From the NCBI GenBank assembly GCA_012295275.1, contig CM022671.1, forward strand, positions 21,762,322 to 21,826,321: a stretch of DNA of 64,000 nt, in the 5' to 3' direction. Positions 13,862 to 27,094 of this stretch are shown here, one piece after another (the stretch's first letter is position 1; each line of letters begins with the position of its first letter). The notes beneath the pieces are model-generated. The model made no database searches. It saw only the letters and a program-made list of their open reading frames with translations, and was not told where the DNA came from. The position numbers and the translations under genes are program-made. This DNA is from Chrysomallon squamiferum. Its lineage: Eukaryota > Mollusca > Gastropoda > Neomphalida > Peltospiridae.

Positions 13862-16625
13862 ATGTCTTCACTAAAACTGGCCACTTCTACGACGATAACA
13901 ACCACGGTGCAGCCCGTGAACTTGGAACCAACAATCCAAATGAAGTTGCTTCCTCCAATAAAGAATAACTCAAATCAGAGTACAGCAAGGCTACGGAAAT
14001 TACGATTAGATCCTACAAGAGCGCTGGAGCCAACGCGAAAAAAACTATCAACTATTGAATCACAAAGGGTAATGTCAGTTTTTGAAGAAACCATCAGACG
14101 TGTTGAAATAGTTACGTTGCTCCCGTTCGTACTGGAAAACTTGAATCGTTTTAAAATCACTCTTGGAATTGAACTAGTGAACATGCTGCAACAACATATA
14201 AATTTCCAAAACGATTACCAAAGCATCCGGTCACAGCTGGACAGACAACTTCAGAAACGATTGAAAAGTGCAAGAGACGCAAGTCCGGTTGAAGATTTTG
14301 AAGGATTTGTGGTTGAAGACCCTATTGATAGCAGAAAGTCTAGCATTTCAAGTGCCCACTCTCTTCAGAGTTTAGACAATAGGGCTGAGGAGCTGATGAG
14401 AGAGTTAACAACAGTTGCTAATCTGCTAAGTCATTCATGTAAAAATATCCTGAGACTGTTCAGCCAAAATCCTGCAGCAATGAATGCCATTCTGGCAGAA
14501 GCACCCTACCGGTTAGCTGACTGCAAGGAACTGATAGCTTATTTGTTAGAACTGAAAGAAATTCTGCTGGGGAAACTGCTGACAACACCAGAAGAGGAAA
14601 ATGAGAGGATGGAATATCTGAAGGAAATATCCAAACGAGAAAGGAATAATGCTGCAGTTATTGACAAACTGGAAGCAGAACTGAAAGCTGCAATGGATGA
14701 AAAAGAAGAAGAAGTATGTCATTTTATGTAAAATTCATAATACAGCTCTTAAACTATGTAAATTAGTGTACTGTTGAGATAATTAGACTTATGTTCACTA
14801 TAAAATGTTTGTGAAAAGAAAATATTTTTTACTAATTAAATGAAATAATTGGTAGACTGAAATAAATTTGTAAAAGGTCAAACAAATTGAAAGTTGTCTT
14901 TAAAATCAGGTATATTTTAAATTTAAGAAAAGAAATATTTATAAACATGATAATGTTTAATTGATTGAGTGTGAAACTCATTGTTCATATTTTTCTTTTT
15001 GAACAGGTTAGAAAGAAAAATGATATTATCCGACATCTCAGTGCTGATGTCACACAGATTAACAATTTTGCAGAGGAGCACAATCGCAGACTGAAACAAG
15101 AGGCTGAGAAACAGGAGGCAGCTGACAAGAAAAACAGTGAAGGGAAATGTCAAAAACTGGAGCAAGAAATAAAGCATTTACGAACACAACTTCATAACAT
15201 TACCATGGAACATCGAGACAGTGAACAGGAACTTCGCAGGGTATCTACAGCTATATTTTTCTTGTGATAGTGATCATCTAGTTCTAAAATTTCAGAATAA
15301 CTAATTAATATAGATTAATCCACCTCCAGATTTCATGAAAATGTAATGAATTTAAATATCTGTCTCTCTCTCTATATATATTTTTTATTTATTTATTTTT
15401 TATTATTATTTTTTTATAACATACATATATGCACAATATACAATTTTTACAGGTTATTAATGATTTTGGACTCATACAAAAATAACATTACAGTCATTAG
15501 CCAGTTTTATTTATTTCTGAATTTTGTGTTCAAGAATGTATGATTTCTTGCTTTTACATTATTTTAATGGTTATAATATATTTAAATTCTAATAGGAATA
15601 ATTACTTAAGGATAGAAGTTTAAAATTAAATGTGAAGAAGCAGTTCAGAAGATTTTATTTTTTATTATGGCTGGATTTGCCATAAGAAAATGTTTTTGTT
15701 TGACATATATTGCATTTTATGCCATTTGGAAGTAAAGTTATGCTGAGACATCTTAAATTTCGTATTTCTTTTATTGTAGAAAAAGTACAAAGTGGAAACT
15801 GAAGTGGAAAACTGGATACAGAAATATGACCAAGACATGGGAGAAAGACAGGTAATTACATGGACAACAAAAACATTTCATATGTCAGTGGCTTCTAATA
15901 AATGTTTTCAGTTTTTATTTATTTATTTATTTATTTTTTTGATAGAGTGAACTCTATATTAATTTGATAATCAAATAATTTGAAATCATCAGTTATTTAT
16001 GATTCAGTCACAAAGTTGGGTCATCTGAAAATATTTACTTATTCCAGCACCATTCAGTAGTTTAAATTGCATTATGCAACATTCTGTCTTTGCATTTATA
16101 ACTGATTTAATAAAACAGTTTTACCTTTTGTTCCTCAAATGAAGCAAAAATAAAATCTGACAAGAAAAATAAAGTTTTGAAAATTTTCCATGAGTTGAAG
16201 AGAACAATAACAGCATTTGCATAACTGATTTCATTTTAAAAACCAGTTACCTGCTTACAATCATTGATGATTCGTTTCCAAGGAAAGTCCTTAAATGAAA
16301 ACACTTTACCTAATTATGTTGTGCAATTTGTAAATTTCTTTATTTCTTACTGCAGGATGAGTATGAACAGATTGATGCAGTGTACACACAGGAGAAGAAA
16401 CAACTTCACGAGCTGGAAGAGCGTTTCAAGACGCTCGAGGCAGAGTACATTCAAATAATGGAGGAGAGACGCGAAGCTCGTGAGAAGCGCGAACGAGCAG
16501 AGCGCGAGCTGGCCCTGATGATCAAGGCTGCAACGACCATTCAAGCCTTCTGGAGATCATTCAAAGTCCGCAAAGCACTCAAGTCTAAGAAGAAGAAGGG
16601 TGGCAAGAAGAAGAAGAAGAAATGA
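13862..16625 (+). CDS. IQCG: IQ motif-containing protein G / dynein regulatory complex subunit 9
   Basis: DRC9 is a subunit of the nexin-dynein regulatory complex on axonemal doublet microtubules, needed for ciliary and flagellar beating. Exons: 13862-14713 (284 codons), 15007-15240 (78), 15780-15851 (24), 16356-16625 (89 plus stop); all junctions are phase 0 and the product is 475 aa (human about 443). The N-terminal third is low complexity and Ser/Thr-rich. From about residue 190 it becomes charged alpha-helical coiled coil. Near the C-terminus a textbook IQ motif (I448-Q449, R453, R458) would bind calmodulin, followed by a Lys-rich tail. The start is the first ATG of a long open exon, 529 bp from the divergent TPCN1 start. 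Identity rests on the ATTIQAFWRSFKVRKA block plus the Lys tail, which I recall as IQCG signatures. Confidence 0.9.
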
Positions 16626-17837
16626 ACACTGATTAGCACTTCCATTTTTTGTTTAGTGTACGAAAAAGTACCTCTGCGGGATGTTATGAAAATTCTAAAA
16701 TATATTGTTAATACTGAAGGTCACATTATAAATTCTAATTGTTGATGAAAATACATTCTGAAGTCTTTTTACGATTCAAAAAAAAAAAAAAAATTCTTAA
16801 ATATTTTCTGAAAAAAGGAAAAAACAAATCATCTTTAATTTTTGGGATAAAACACTAAAATTGTAATTTAAATTATTTAGTATAAATATAACATTTAATG
16901 GTTATTTAGTGCAAAATAAACTCTATTCTGATACAGACAAGATTATATATTTGTAAATATTAACAAGGTATTTTTTTTTATAATATAAAACGACATTGTT
17001 TTTATGTGTACATTTACCAAATGTATTTTTGTTCAGAACGATATTGTTTTATTTAGCATGCAAGATGTGCAGATGTATGACACTGATGATTAAATCTTTA
17101 TTGTAACTTGGAAGAATGCATTAAGAAAGGTGTATTATCATTGAATTAATATTTAGACAGTCACACATAATACACTTAGATGTAGGGGTCCAAACACCCA
17201 GATATATAAACTGTATATCTTTTTATAAGAGAAATATTTTTTTTTGATAAAAATATTATTATTTATTTATCTTTATCTTTTTGTGTAGTTTTTTGTGGAA
17301 TGCAGGTATATATTTGCATTTCACAAAATTGAGTTGCTGTGTCACATTTGAATGAAATAAAACAAACTTAAAATCACTGAAAACTAAATATTTATTTATT
17401 TTTTACCAAAAATATTTTGATGGATTTGTGTCCATGGATGTATTTTTCATTCATATCTACAAGACTAATTACAATGTTTAGCAGCAGATAATAAAAAACA
17501 TGTGCATGTAACTACAAGATGCTGCAACATGTCCTCAGGAACTAGTTCAAAACTAAAACAAAAATTGTGACATTAGATAAATCTTAATCTGCTGCCTGGA
17601 CCCATTTTTAGGCATCTGTAATTGTATATTTCTTTGAGGGTCTATGTAGAAACAAGCACTATTTCAGCTGTCAATTTACTACATGGATCCAACTGGAGGC
17701 TCTAACAAAAACCAATATATTCTAACAAAGAATTACTTTTTAACTCTTTAAATTTTGAACTATGATATGACGTTTTAAATGTCTGCAAATGATGATGTAA
17801 CGATGATGCAAAAAGGAAACTTTAAAAAAAATACAGT
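16626..17837. other. Convergent 3' intergenic region, IQCG / DCTPP1
   Basis: This 1.2-kb AT-rich spacer lies between two converging stop codons and presumably holds both 3' UTRs. AATAAA-type poly(A) signals on the plus strand include one near 16914 and one near 17354. On the minus strand, AATAAA overlaps the DCTPP1 stop codon and further copies lie near 17390. No additional gene is seen. Confidence 0.55.
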
Positions 17838-19885
17838 TTATTTTTCATCCTTCTTTTCTGCATAGTCTGTGTATTTGTTGCTCTTGCCATAGACTTTGTC
17901 AGGTGGGTATTTTTCAGCATTCTGCTTCAGTTTTTCTAACACAGCTGCAGGTAGATCAATATGACATCGATTAGCAAGACTAATCAGATAGAGTAGAACA
18001 TCACTCATCTCCTGACCAACATGAACCTTTTCAGATTCTGTGAAGTCTGAAAACAAATTTGAACAGACACATTTAACTACAAATTATTTTAGTTTAAAAA
18101 CTTTAATAAATTGTTGTCTCCTTTTTTTTTTCAAATGTGTTCCATCGTAAGAAAACTCTAGGCTTATTTGATACATGCATAATTTTCCTTGCTGGGTTGG
18201 CTTGGATAGCCTGTAACCCAACAGCCGTGTTTCTTTACATTCAGATAAGTCATTTTACTCTAACCAATTAATGGGGGTTTTAAAATTATTTTTCACAATA
18301 ATTAGTATTTAACCACTTTATTTTCCAGTAATTTAGCTGGACTTTCCTCTAGTGAGAAACAAATTAGCACCAATCAAAGTGCAGGACAGTAAGCTTCAGA
18401 AATGATTTCATAAGATACAAAAAATCTTCATGATAGTCTTACTTTGGAAATAAATAACCTGATTACTAAACAATGGACTGCATTGTTCAGCTATTGCAGT
18501 GGTGGCATTTTCTACATTAAACAAATACAGATCCATTGCTAATTGATATTGTTATTATTGTTTCATCTAATATAATCTAGTCTAGTCTTTTCTAGTTTAC
18601 TCTAGTCTAGTCTAATTTAATTTAATTTAATTTAATTTTACTTTAGTATTATTTTATTTGTTTATTTTATATTTATTTATATATTTTTATATTACTATTT
18701 TTTAATAATAATCTATTTTTTTTATTATTACTTTTTTGTTGTTCTTTCTTTATAATAAAATTATTATATCTTGGATGTTAAATTCATTGTAACAACTGTA
18801 TTCCTTATGAATCTGCCTTGGTTTAAAATATAAATAAAATGCATCATAAACAGAAGAAATTTTAAAATTGAAACCTCTTACCTGGTAAACCTTCCTTAAC
18901 CTCTCCTTTCCACTGACTGAAATAATAAGACACTTAGTGACTTAAGCAGCTAATAAAACAGTGGATTTTTTCTTTATGTGATATTTAATCATGCATATAT
19001 TTATATATATACACATTATTTTATGATTATAAACAGTGATGATTTCAAAATACAGATTCCATGTTGCATTTAACTTTTTCTTTTTAAAATGTAATTATCT
19101 ATTACAAAAATATATCTGTTAATAATTCTATGAATGATTAATGTATGATGCACTGAATATATCTGAACATAATTCAAAATGTATTAGTTTATTGATTTGA
19201 TTTTATTATACTTTAACTGAATTATTATCCATTTAAGTACATCTTCACAAACTGTTTCCAAAGAGAAATAAAATGAGGTCTGCCTACCCCTCACATTATG
19301 TTTATAAACAACATTATTTCCAGTAATTTTTGGTTCATCAGATTCACAACTTACAAAATCTCTGCTAATTCACCAACTTCAGCAATTAATGCTAACAAAA
19401 CATTTCTAGGTGTATGGAACTGACCCCAGTTTCTCTTGGTACAAAAATCAAGGTGCAGTTTTCGGCTTAAATATATAAAATAGAGAAATACTTACATATA
19501 CAAATGAATTTTATTTTTGGATATTACTATTAGTACTGTCTGGAACTGGAAGTCAATTATAATAAGAATTTTATTTAGATAACAAATTTAAATAAATAAT
19601 AAATATTTAATAATATACTAATTCTAATATAAAATGTATTAAATGATAGTTTTTGTCAAATCATTAATGTTTTAGGTATTGGTACTGAGTCAGTGAGTGA
19701 GTATGTTTAATTATAATTTTTGCTTTATTTAAAAATAAAAACGAATTAACTAACATCGTTTCAAGATTTGGTTCTTGGCTAAACGTGAAATGGTTATCTT
19801 TGGATTCTGTTTCTTTAACAGTAGCAGTATCGTCATAATTGGGTTTGTGACGTTTTGTTTGTGGACTGTCGAAAATATCACTCAT
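17838..19885 (-). CDS. DCTPP1: dCTP pyrophosphatase 1 (MazG-like all-alpha NTP pyrophosphatase)
   Basis: Hydrolyses dCTP and modified cytidine triphosphates to monophosphate and pyrophosphate, cleaning the nucleotide pool. Exons: 19755-19885, 19355-19465, 18882-18916, 17838-18046; phases match throughout and the product is 161 aa (human 170). The N-terminal 40 residues are polar and poorly conserved. The MazG core follows: FHTPRNVLLALIAEVGELAE carries the first metal-binding pair E73/E76, and QEMSDVLLYL the second, E105/D108, giving the ExxE...ExxD signature. The C-terminus ends in a charged Lys/Asp tail. The start is the first ATG of exon 1, 413 bp from the divergent EMI gene. All catalytic residues are present, so it should be active. 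Confidence 0.92.
18575..18640. repeat. TCTAG / TTTAA pentanucleotide tract
   Basis: Intronic run of imperfect CTAGT-type units grading into TTTAA units, within DCTPP1 intron 3. Confidence 0.6.
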
Positions 19886-20298
19886 ATTGTTACTGTTAGT
19901 TTCACTTTAAAAAGTTGTCTAAGCAAAACGCACGTGCCGGAAATGACGTCCTTATTTATAAATGTATTGTTCAACTGTATTTGTATTTTATGATACGCTT
20001 ATGTTTCGATTCGAACAAAAAACCGTTTAACAAATTATCAGTCTATTTTGACGTTTTCACTTCCTGGTTCAAGGTGTCATGTAGAGTAAAACTAGGTTAT
20101 TTCCTTTTCTCTAGTCAATTGGTAACAAAGTCCGAGATGCAGTTACATTTTGTTCATCTGTTCATAGTAAATGAATTATATTTGACAATATTTGACACGT
20201 TAAATATCTTTTAAAGAGTAAACCGCCTTTTAATTTATTTCCTGACGCCAGTAACTCGAATGACAGGTGACATGTCCCCACAGATTCAGGAACAAAGA
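19886..20298. promoter_or_regulatory. Putative bidirectional promoter, DCTPP1 / EMI-domain gene
   Basis: The 413-bp gap between divergent start codons. A tight cluster 46-65 bp upstream of the DCTPP1 ATG contains an E-box CACGTG (19931-19936), an abutting ETS core CCGGAA (19937-19942) and a CRE-like TGACGTC (19944-19950). An inverted CCAAT (ATTGG) lies near 20117. These motifs are seen in the sequence; their function is inferred. Confidence 0.6.
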
Positions 20299-23200
20299 AT
20301 GTTTTTCTTCTGTTTAAAGAATTGCATAAATATGCCCGGAAAACAGTTATGTTGGTTATTTATTATATATATGGCATGTATATTAGTGCTGACTGAGCCA
20401 GTGGCCTCGAAGTGAGTTCATTTTTGTTATTCTGTTGCAATTTTACAGTTTAATTTTTAAAGAGTATTATCAGTACTGAGTATATGATCTATATCAGATT
20501 ATATCATTCATTCATTGTTATCATTTTTGTAAATAAATTACTATATTCCTTTTAAACGACATTTAAATAATAAATTTAGAATTATTTAATAAAATGTGAT
20601 ATTCACTGTCTTGACTTTTTTTTTTTTTCATACAAAAATTACTCACTTGTATAATAATAATGGTTGTGTGTGTGGTGTGCGTGTGCTTGTGCTTGTGCTT
20701 GCAAGCATATGCACACACAATAACAAACATTTTGAAAATTAATTTGTTTTGTTTTCTTTAGGGGACGTATATGCACTAAACTGACATATCAGCCAAAAGT
20801 GATTACCTCACAGAAAACAAAAATGTGCAATCAGTCTTATCAGGCTTATTGTTCTTGGTTTACTCGAAGAATGTGTACGTTTTATGAGTAAGTTTTAAAA
20901 TTAATTCTGTTATACATCAGTGCAAATAAATATTTAAAATAATAATTATTATATAAAAAAAAAAAAAAATAACTAGTAAACTACATAAAATTTTGAAGTT
21001 ATTGTAATACAATTAACATTTCAAACATGATGCTCATTTATTTTGTTATTTTGTATGTTATAGGTCAGTTGTATTGTTTAGTTAAACTTCCAGATTCAAC
21101 ATTAACATTCATTTGAAAAGTTTCAGCTGAGCATATTAATTTTGCCCTCAACAACGTTGAAAATAACAAATAAACTAAAAATATTATTTATAGTTATTTC
21201 TATTAATTGCATTTATCATAACATTTGTTTGAAAAAAAATTCTTGAATTATTTACATTCATTGGCAGTAATTTGACAGATCTTTATTTTGGTTTGATACA
21301 TTTGCAGGGCTTGAAAAAATGTTAATTAATAAAAATTGTTGTATATGTATTTTGATATGTTCTTGTTTATATATAACACATTTATTATCTTAATTTCAGA
21401 GAAGTTGAATGTCCAGAAATAAAAAACATAACCAAAATGGTTCCAAAAATAGTTTATGTTTGTTGTCCTGGATGGGTTCAGCTTAGCAATGATTCATGCA
21501 TACGTATGTACATTTAAACAATATATTTTGATAGTGATCTGAAATGTTAATTATCATTTGTTTGTTATTGTTTATATTTATGAATTATTTTTATTTGGTG
21601 TAAATGTATAATCTACATTTAATAATATTCTTGATGATGAAAATATGTAATGAAACAAGTTACAGTAAATAATTTAATCTTATTGTGCATGAGAAAATCA
21701 AACGTGGTTCAAAATGTAAAATGTTTTGAAAAGTAACTGATTTAAGATATGGTGCAATAAAAAAGTTAGAAAGTATTTCAGATGAAAAATATATCGCAGA
21801 GTGTTATCTGTATTAAGTAAATGCTGAGTTACATTTTTTATTTGAAGAAATATTAACTTTTAAAAATTGTTTTACTTTCATAGGTGTTTGATTTGATAGG
21901 TGATTTACTATTATATTTAAAATAGTCTTTTTGACACAGTAGAAACTTATGGGTTTAAATGCACTTAATATAATAAAACAAATTTAAGTAATTTTTTAAG
22001 TTGATGAATTGAAATTAACATCAACAGTATTAATATTTAGAAATATAAATATGTGGTTTGTATCAGAGAACATAAAGAAGTCTGGTTATACTAATGTAGT
22101 TAAAATTTATATAAAACACTAAATGACATATTTTACAATGATAAAGTCATTTGTTTACAGTTCTATCACAATAAAACATATTCCCAGTAGTTAAAGGTTA
22201 TAGATTTGTTTTAAGCTATATAGCTGCATGTTCATCAACAGTGTAAGGTATACAAAGAAAGTAAAGATGAATTAAATAAGGAATTAAGAATGAGATTTAA
22301 AAAAACAAAACAACAGAGAAATAAAAAGATGGTGAGAGAGAGATTTTGTTTTGTGGCACCCCAGCAAATTATGAATATGGGTCTGTCATTGTTAAATATC
22401 AGCTAGGTTAATTGTATTTTCTCTAATTGTTTTTATATTTGAAAGCATTTAAATTCTTTTAGGTGAAGAAGATGCTGGGGTGTTTTACAAAGATAACACA
22501 ACACAAATTCATATTGTCTATGAAGGTATCTTGCCTGGTATGGTTTTGTTCCGTGTTGTTGTTTTTTTATTACTTTGCTACTAATTACTAATTAATGTAG
22601 ATGCTAGTTATTATATTTACTGGTGAAAGGAGCTTTCAGTTAAAAACTCTAATGCTAATTTAACCCTGTAAAATATAAACAATACTTGTTCTCAAAATAT
22701 ATACTTTTTTTTTTTTAGTACACATTCTGCTATACTTCTTTTTTAAATAAAGGCTAAAAATCTGTGGAAATGGTGGTAATTTCTTTAAAAGCTACGTGTA
22801 ATTTCTATCTCTGTAACAAAGTAAATATGCTTTTAATGAAGTGCAGTAAAACAGAATGACTAATGGTGAATAATGTAGCAACTTGCAGTGAGTGTTAAAA
22901 GGTAAGAAAAACTACTAACAATTATTTTAACAAAATTTCATTTCGTTTTGTTTTTTTGCGTTTTATTGAAATTTCTTCTTTTTGTAAGGTGATGCTATAT
23001 GTTAATCAGGTATACTTATGAATAACTATTGTTAGAAAAGAAGAGTAGACTAGCTTTGAGTATAAGGCGACTTAGGTGACTGAATCACACACCCGCAGTG
23101 CCTTGTGATTGGTTTATTAAAAGCCATAAATCATCTCCCCTGTTAACGAGAAGGGTCAAATATAACATCCCTTGCTGCTAGTGAAGTTGCAGCAAACAGT

Positions 23201-24974
23201 TTCCTCTTGTATCTATATCATTGTGTTAAAAACAAAAGAAAATAAATCCATTTGATGCCTAATAATTGCTAATGTTAAAATGAGATGCAGTTATACAAAC
23301 GTATGTTCATTCTTATTCATTCATTCATTTGAAAAGGCAGTTAAACCAAGCAAACCAGTAAAAAAAAAAAATTAATAATAATAATAATAATACTTTTAAT
23401 AATAATAAATCCCATAATTAGTACTTAATTATTACTGATATTAAAATGTGTTTAAGAAAATTATATTTGTTATCAGATTCAGTCCTGTTATATATGCTTA
23501 GATGAATGTAACATATTAATCCTGAATAGACCAGCCTCTTGTTAATTAATACAACTTTTACCCAGCATAGTTAAAATTTATGTATACAGACAGTGTCTTT
23601 TAAAGACAGAAAATATAACCTTAATTATTTAATTTGCTTCTTTTACAATGTCATGATTTGTTGTTTTTGTGAATTTATATTTATTTTTTAATATTTCTTT
23701 TTTGTGAGATTTTCTCATTAATTTTAGCCTTGTATATTTTTCATTTTTGTGCATGTTTCTGTAATCTATTTATTTATTATTTTTGGCTCTTTGTATCTAT
23801 TAATACTTAGTCTATGCAATGGTGTTGGCATTAGCTAGGTCTTTTTTTTAAATTTATCAATATTAAAGTAATTTTATATGTATGTATGTGCATGTATATG
23901 TGTACATGATTGTATGTGTATGTGTTTATATTTTTTGCTAGTACAAATTGTTTTCTAATTTTTCTTTGCTCAGAATAGCTTTGTTTTATATAATTTAGTT
24001 GATTTGTATTTGTTTTTTTTTATGATTAGTATTAATCAAATATAATATTCATCTTTTTATAAATTAATGATTTTTAACATTTACTTTGAATAGAAAGTTA
24101 AACATTTAAATTTAATAAAAAAAAAAAAAAAAAAATTTTAAAAAATTATTATTATTTTGATCATTCTGTTTAATTGTATACATCTCTGATTCATTTCAGA
24201 ATACTTAATGTTTTATTAAATGTTGTTATTATAAGTCTTGATTAAGAAAGAAAATTAAATAAAGAAATTAAAAAATAAAGAAAAAGAAAAAGAAGGAAAA
24301 AGAAAAAATTATACTAACATGCCTGTTTTCTCATACAGGAGACCCAGAAAAACGTTCAACAGTTTTTGAAGAGGAAGACGAATCCAGTCTATCCCATGGT
24401 TCATTTGCAGCTATTGCCTGTGTTGTGCTGTTTGTTGTGTGTGTAACAATTGTAATTGCCATACACATCAGAAAACGGTAAGATGTTTCTTTGTATTCAA
24501 TTTTGAAAGAGTTCTAAAAAATAGAAGTAGTGATTATAGTGTTAATCCTGAGAATAATGAGTGTAGAAAGTTGAACAGGGTTGGAACAAAAGTTCAAAGA
24601 CAATATTTAGATATTTGGCATACATTTCACTGTCTTTGAGACAGCTTCATGCTTCCTTCCAGAACTTGGCATCTTTCTGGGAGACGATATGTTCTAAGCA
24701 CTATAAACATATGTTCCAGTCCCAACAGTATTAGTAATATTATGTTACTAACTTTATTAATTTAAAAACAACATCTTCAGCTTGGCTGATGTCATTTATT
24801 TCACTGAGGTAATCTGTACAGCCACATGTGTTATAAAAGGTTTTAAAACATATTGTACTTACTTATTGCTATTATGATTTTTAAATTACTACTTCCAGGC
24901 AAATAAAACTTGAAAAAGAAGCTCAGTCTGAAGAAAGTTTTTCCATGGAACAGCAGAAAATGGTTACAACATAG
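20299..24974 (+). CDS. Small EMI-domain single-pass membrane protein, unnamed
   Basis: No specific orthologue recognised. Exons: 20299-20411, 20762-20887, 21400-21503, 22463-22525 (or to 22537), 24339-24477, 24899-24974; phases match and the product is 206 or 210 aa. ATG 20299 is the first in frame; ATG 20332 would give a tighter signal peptide. Residues 13-37 form the signal sequence. An EMI-type Cys domain follows (about 40-113): ICTKLTY, KMC, YCSWF, MCTFYE, ECPE, the hallmark YVCCPGW and a final DSC, eight cysteines in all. A short acidic stalk then leads to one transmembrane helix (FAAIACVVLFVVCVTIVIAI) with an IRKR stop-transfer signal and a tail of about 25 aa. EMI domains occur in EMILINs, multimerins and MEGF10/Draper-type engulfment receptors; EGF repeats and known phagocytic tail motifs are absent here. 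Function is unknown; adhesion or receptor roles are guesses. Confidence 0.82.
23045..23215. other. GC-richer islet in EMI gene intron 4, unidentified
   Basis: About 170 bp of much more balanced composition inside an otherwise very AT-rich intron, bounded by A/T-rich tracts. There is no open frame, no tRNA-like box and no terminal repeat I can identify. It may be an old interspersed repeat fragment or an intronic regulatory or RNA element. Confidence 0.35.
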
Positions 24975-27056
24975 TATACAGGAAACAGAATAATTGTCCT
25001 CTTGACTAAAAACATAAAATCATGAAGATCAGACAGCAAGGGTGGGAACATTTTTAAATTCATAGACTTCTTATTCCTTAAAAAAAAAAAAAAAAAAAAA
25101 AATTTCTATAAATTATTTTTGGTTTCAAAACATGTTTGACCATTTACAGAAATTCTGGTTGAAGATGACCTTATTTGTTAATAAATTCTCTTTGGCTGTA
25201 AGCCAGCAGTGTTTTTCAGAGTTAAACATTTCTAAGCTGGGAAAAGAGTTCAAGGTTTTGTATTAAATATTTTCAACTGAACTGGACCATTTATATGAGG
25301 AAAGAAAACGATAGTGGTAACTGTGATATGAAATAAAAAGAAGGAAATGAATAAATACTGGTTGCAAATTGGTAATTGGAACTGAAAGATATTAAATCAA
25401 ACATTTTTGATTAACTAATGAAGTTCCTGATTAAAACAGCTAAAATGAAGTATTTGCTGCTTGCACCACTAACTACTCAAATAACTCTTTTTTTTTTGGT
25501 TTGTTTTTTACACTGGCAAAACATTTCAAGTTTAAATATTCAACTTGTGCCACGAAATACTTCCATATAAACTATTGAAGTTACTATTGTTTGCCATTAA
25601 TGTTTTTATAACCCAGTTTAGGTAGTAATATCTTGCTGTAATTAAATAACTACTTAAACTGTTACAGGAGCATAAAATCAGTTATTAGTGGAAATAAATT
25701 TTCATAGCAAAATAATATAACTGTTGAAAGAACCATTCATGTAAATGTTTTTGCTGTGAAATGTTTTGTTGATGTTTTTGTTATTAAATAATAAATATTT
25801 CTGTTAATATGTTTTGTTAATATGTAACATTTGTATATATACATTATGCATATATATGTGTATTGAGCTGATGTATTAATTATTATGAGATACATTGGGA
25901 ATCTTTACGTTCTAAAATAAAAAATAATATGTTTGGTTACCTTGATATATCATTATTTCATTAGTCTGCTTTATTTGTCTTTTGATATAGATCTTGTGGC
26001 ATGCTTTTCATTTTTTTTTTTTTTTAAATTTTAATTAAACTATAATAAATCTGTTGCTTTGTGACTAGTTGAAACAAAATACTCATTAATTTTTGGTTAG
26101 CTTTTTCTTTTACTTTTTTTTTACTAATTCTCAAATATTTTGTGTTCATGTTAACTTTTTTTAATTTTATTTTATTTTTTTTAAAATTAAATTTTATTTT
26201 CAGCTTACTGAATCTTTATTGTAATAATACCATGTTACAGAATACAGAATTGAAAAAATGTTCAAAAGAAGTGTTAAATGATTATTAATGTTTACAGATA
26301 AGACATAATGATGTATTTCACTGTCAGTAATTTTATAATTTGTAAATATGTAATTACACTTTGTGATACTTTTTTGGTAATTAAAATCAAAAGGCATATA
26401 AATATATACCAATTATAAGGGGTTTTACTTTTTTATGAAAATTCTGTGATGTAAATTTTGCTTGTTTTATCACTTATTACATAAATATTAATAATTTGTA
26501 TTATGGATTTTGATCAAGTATTTGTAATATTTTCTATCATAAATTTCAGAAGTTTTAAATGGCAATTATAAGTTTTGAAATGAATTTTTTAGTTTTTATT
26601 TATTTATTTATATTTAAAAAAAAAAAAAGATTTTGTTGGTACTACCAAATTGTGAGTTTTATTGCATTCCTACTGAAATGAAAAGAGCTGGATTTGTTTT
26701 CAAATAAGACCTACAAAACAAGGACTCTATCCATTTTTCTTATTGTCTCACTAAAATTACTACCAAAGAGAAAACCTAGGTTGTAATAAATGGGTTATTA
26801 TAACTAAATTTCACTGATGTCTAGTCACTTTTATTTATTTATTTATTTATTTATTTATTTTTTTATTTATTTATTGTATATTTATTTACTTTTTTATTTA
26901 TTTATTTATATTTATTTATAACCATGACATATTGTTTTTGCAATTAAAAATTGGTTTCCAGCTATGCATTTAAATGTTTCTTTTTTTTGTTGTTGTAAGC
27001 TTTTAGTATCCTTGTTTCTTTTATTTCCCCTGATTTTGCTATAACAGATAGAACAA

Positions 27057-27094
<38 letters not shown>

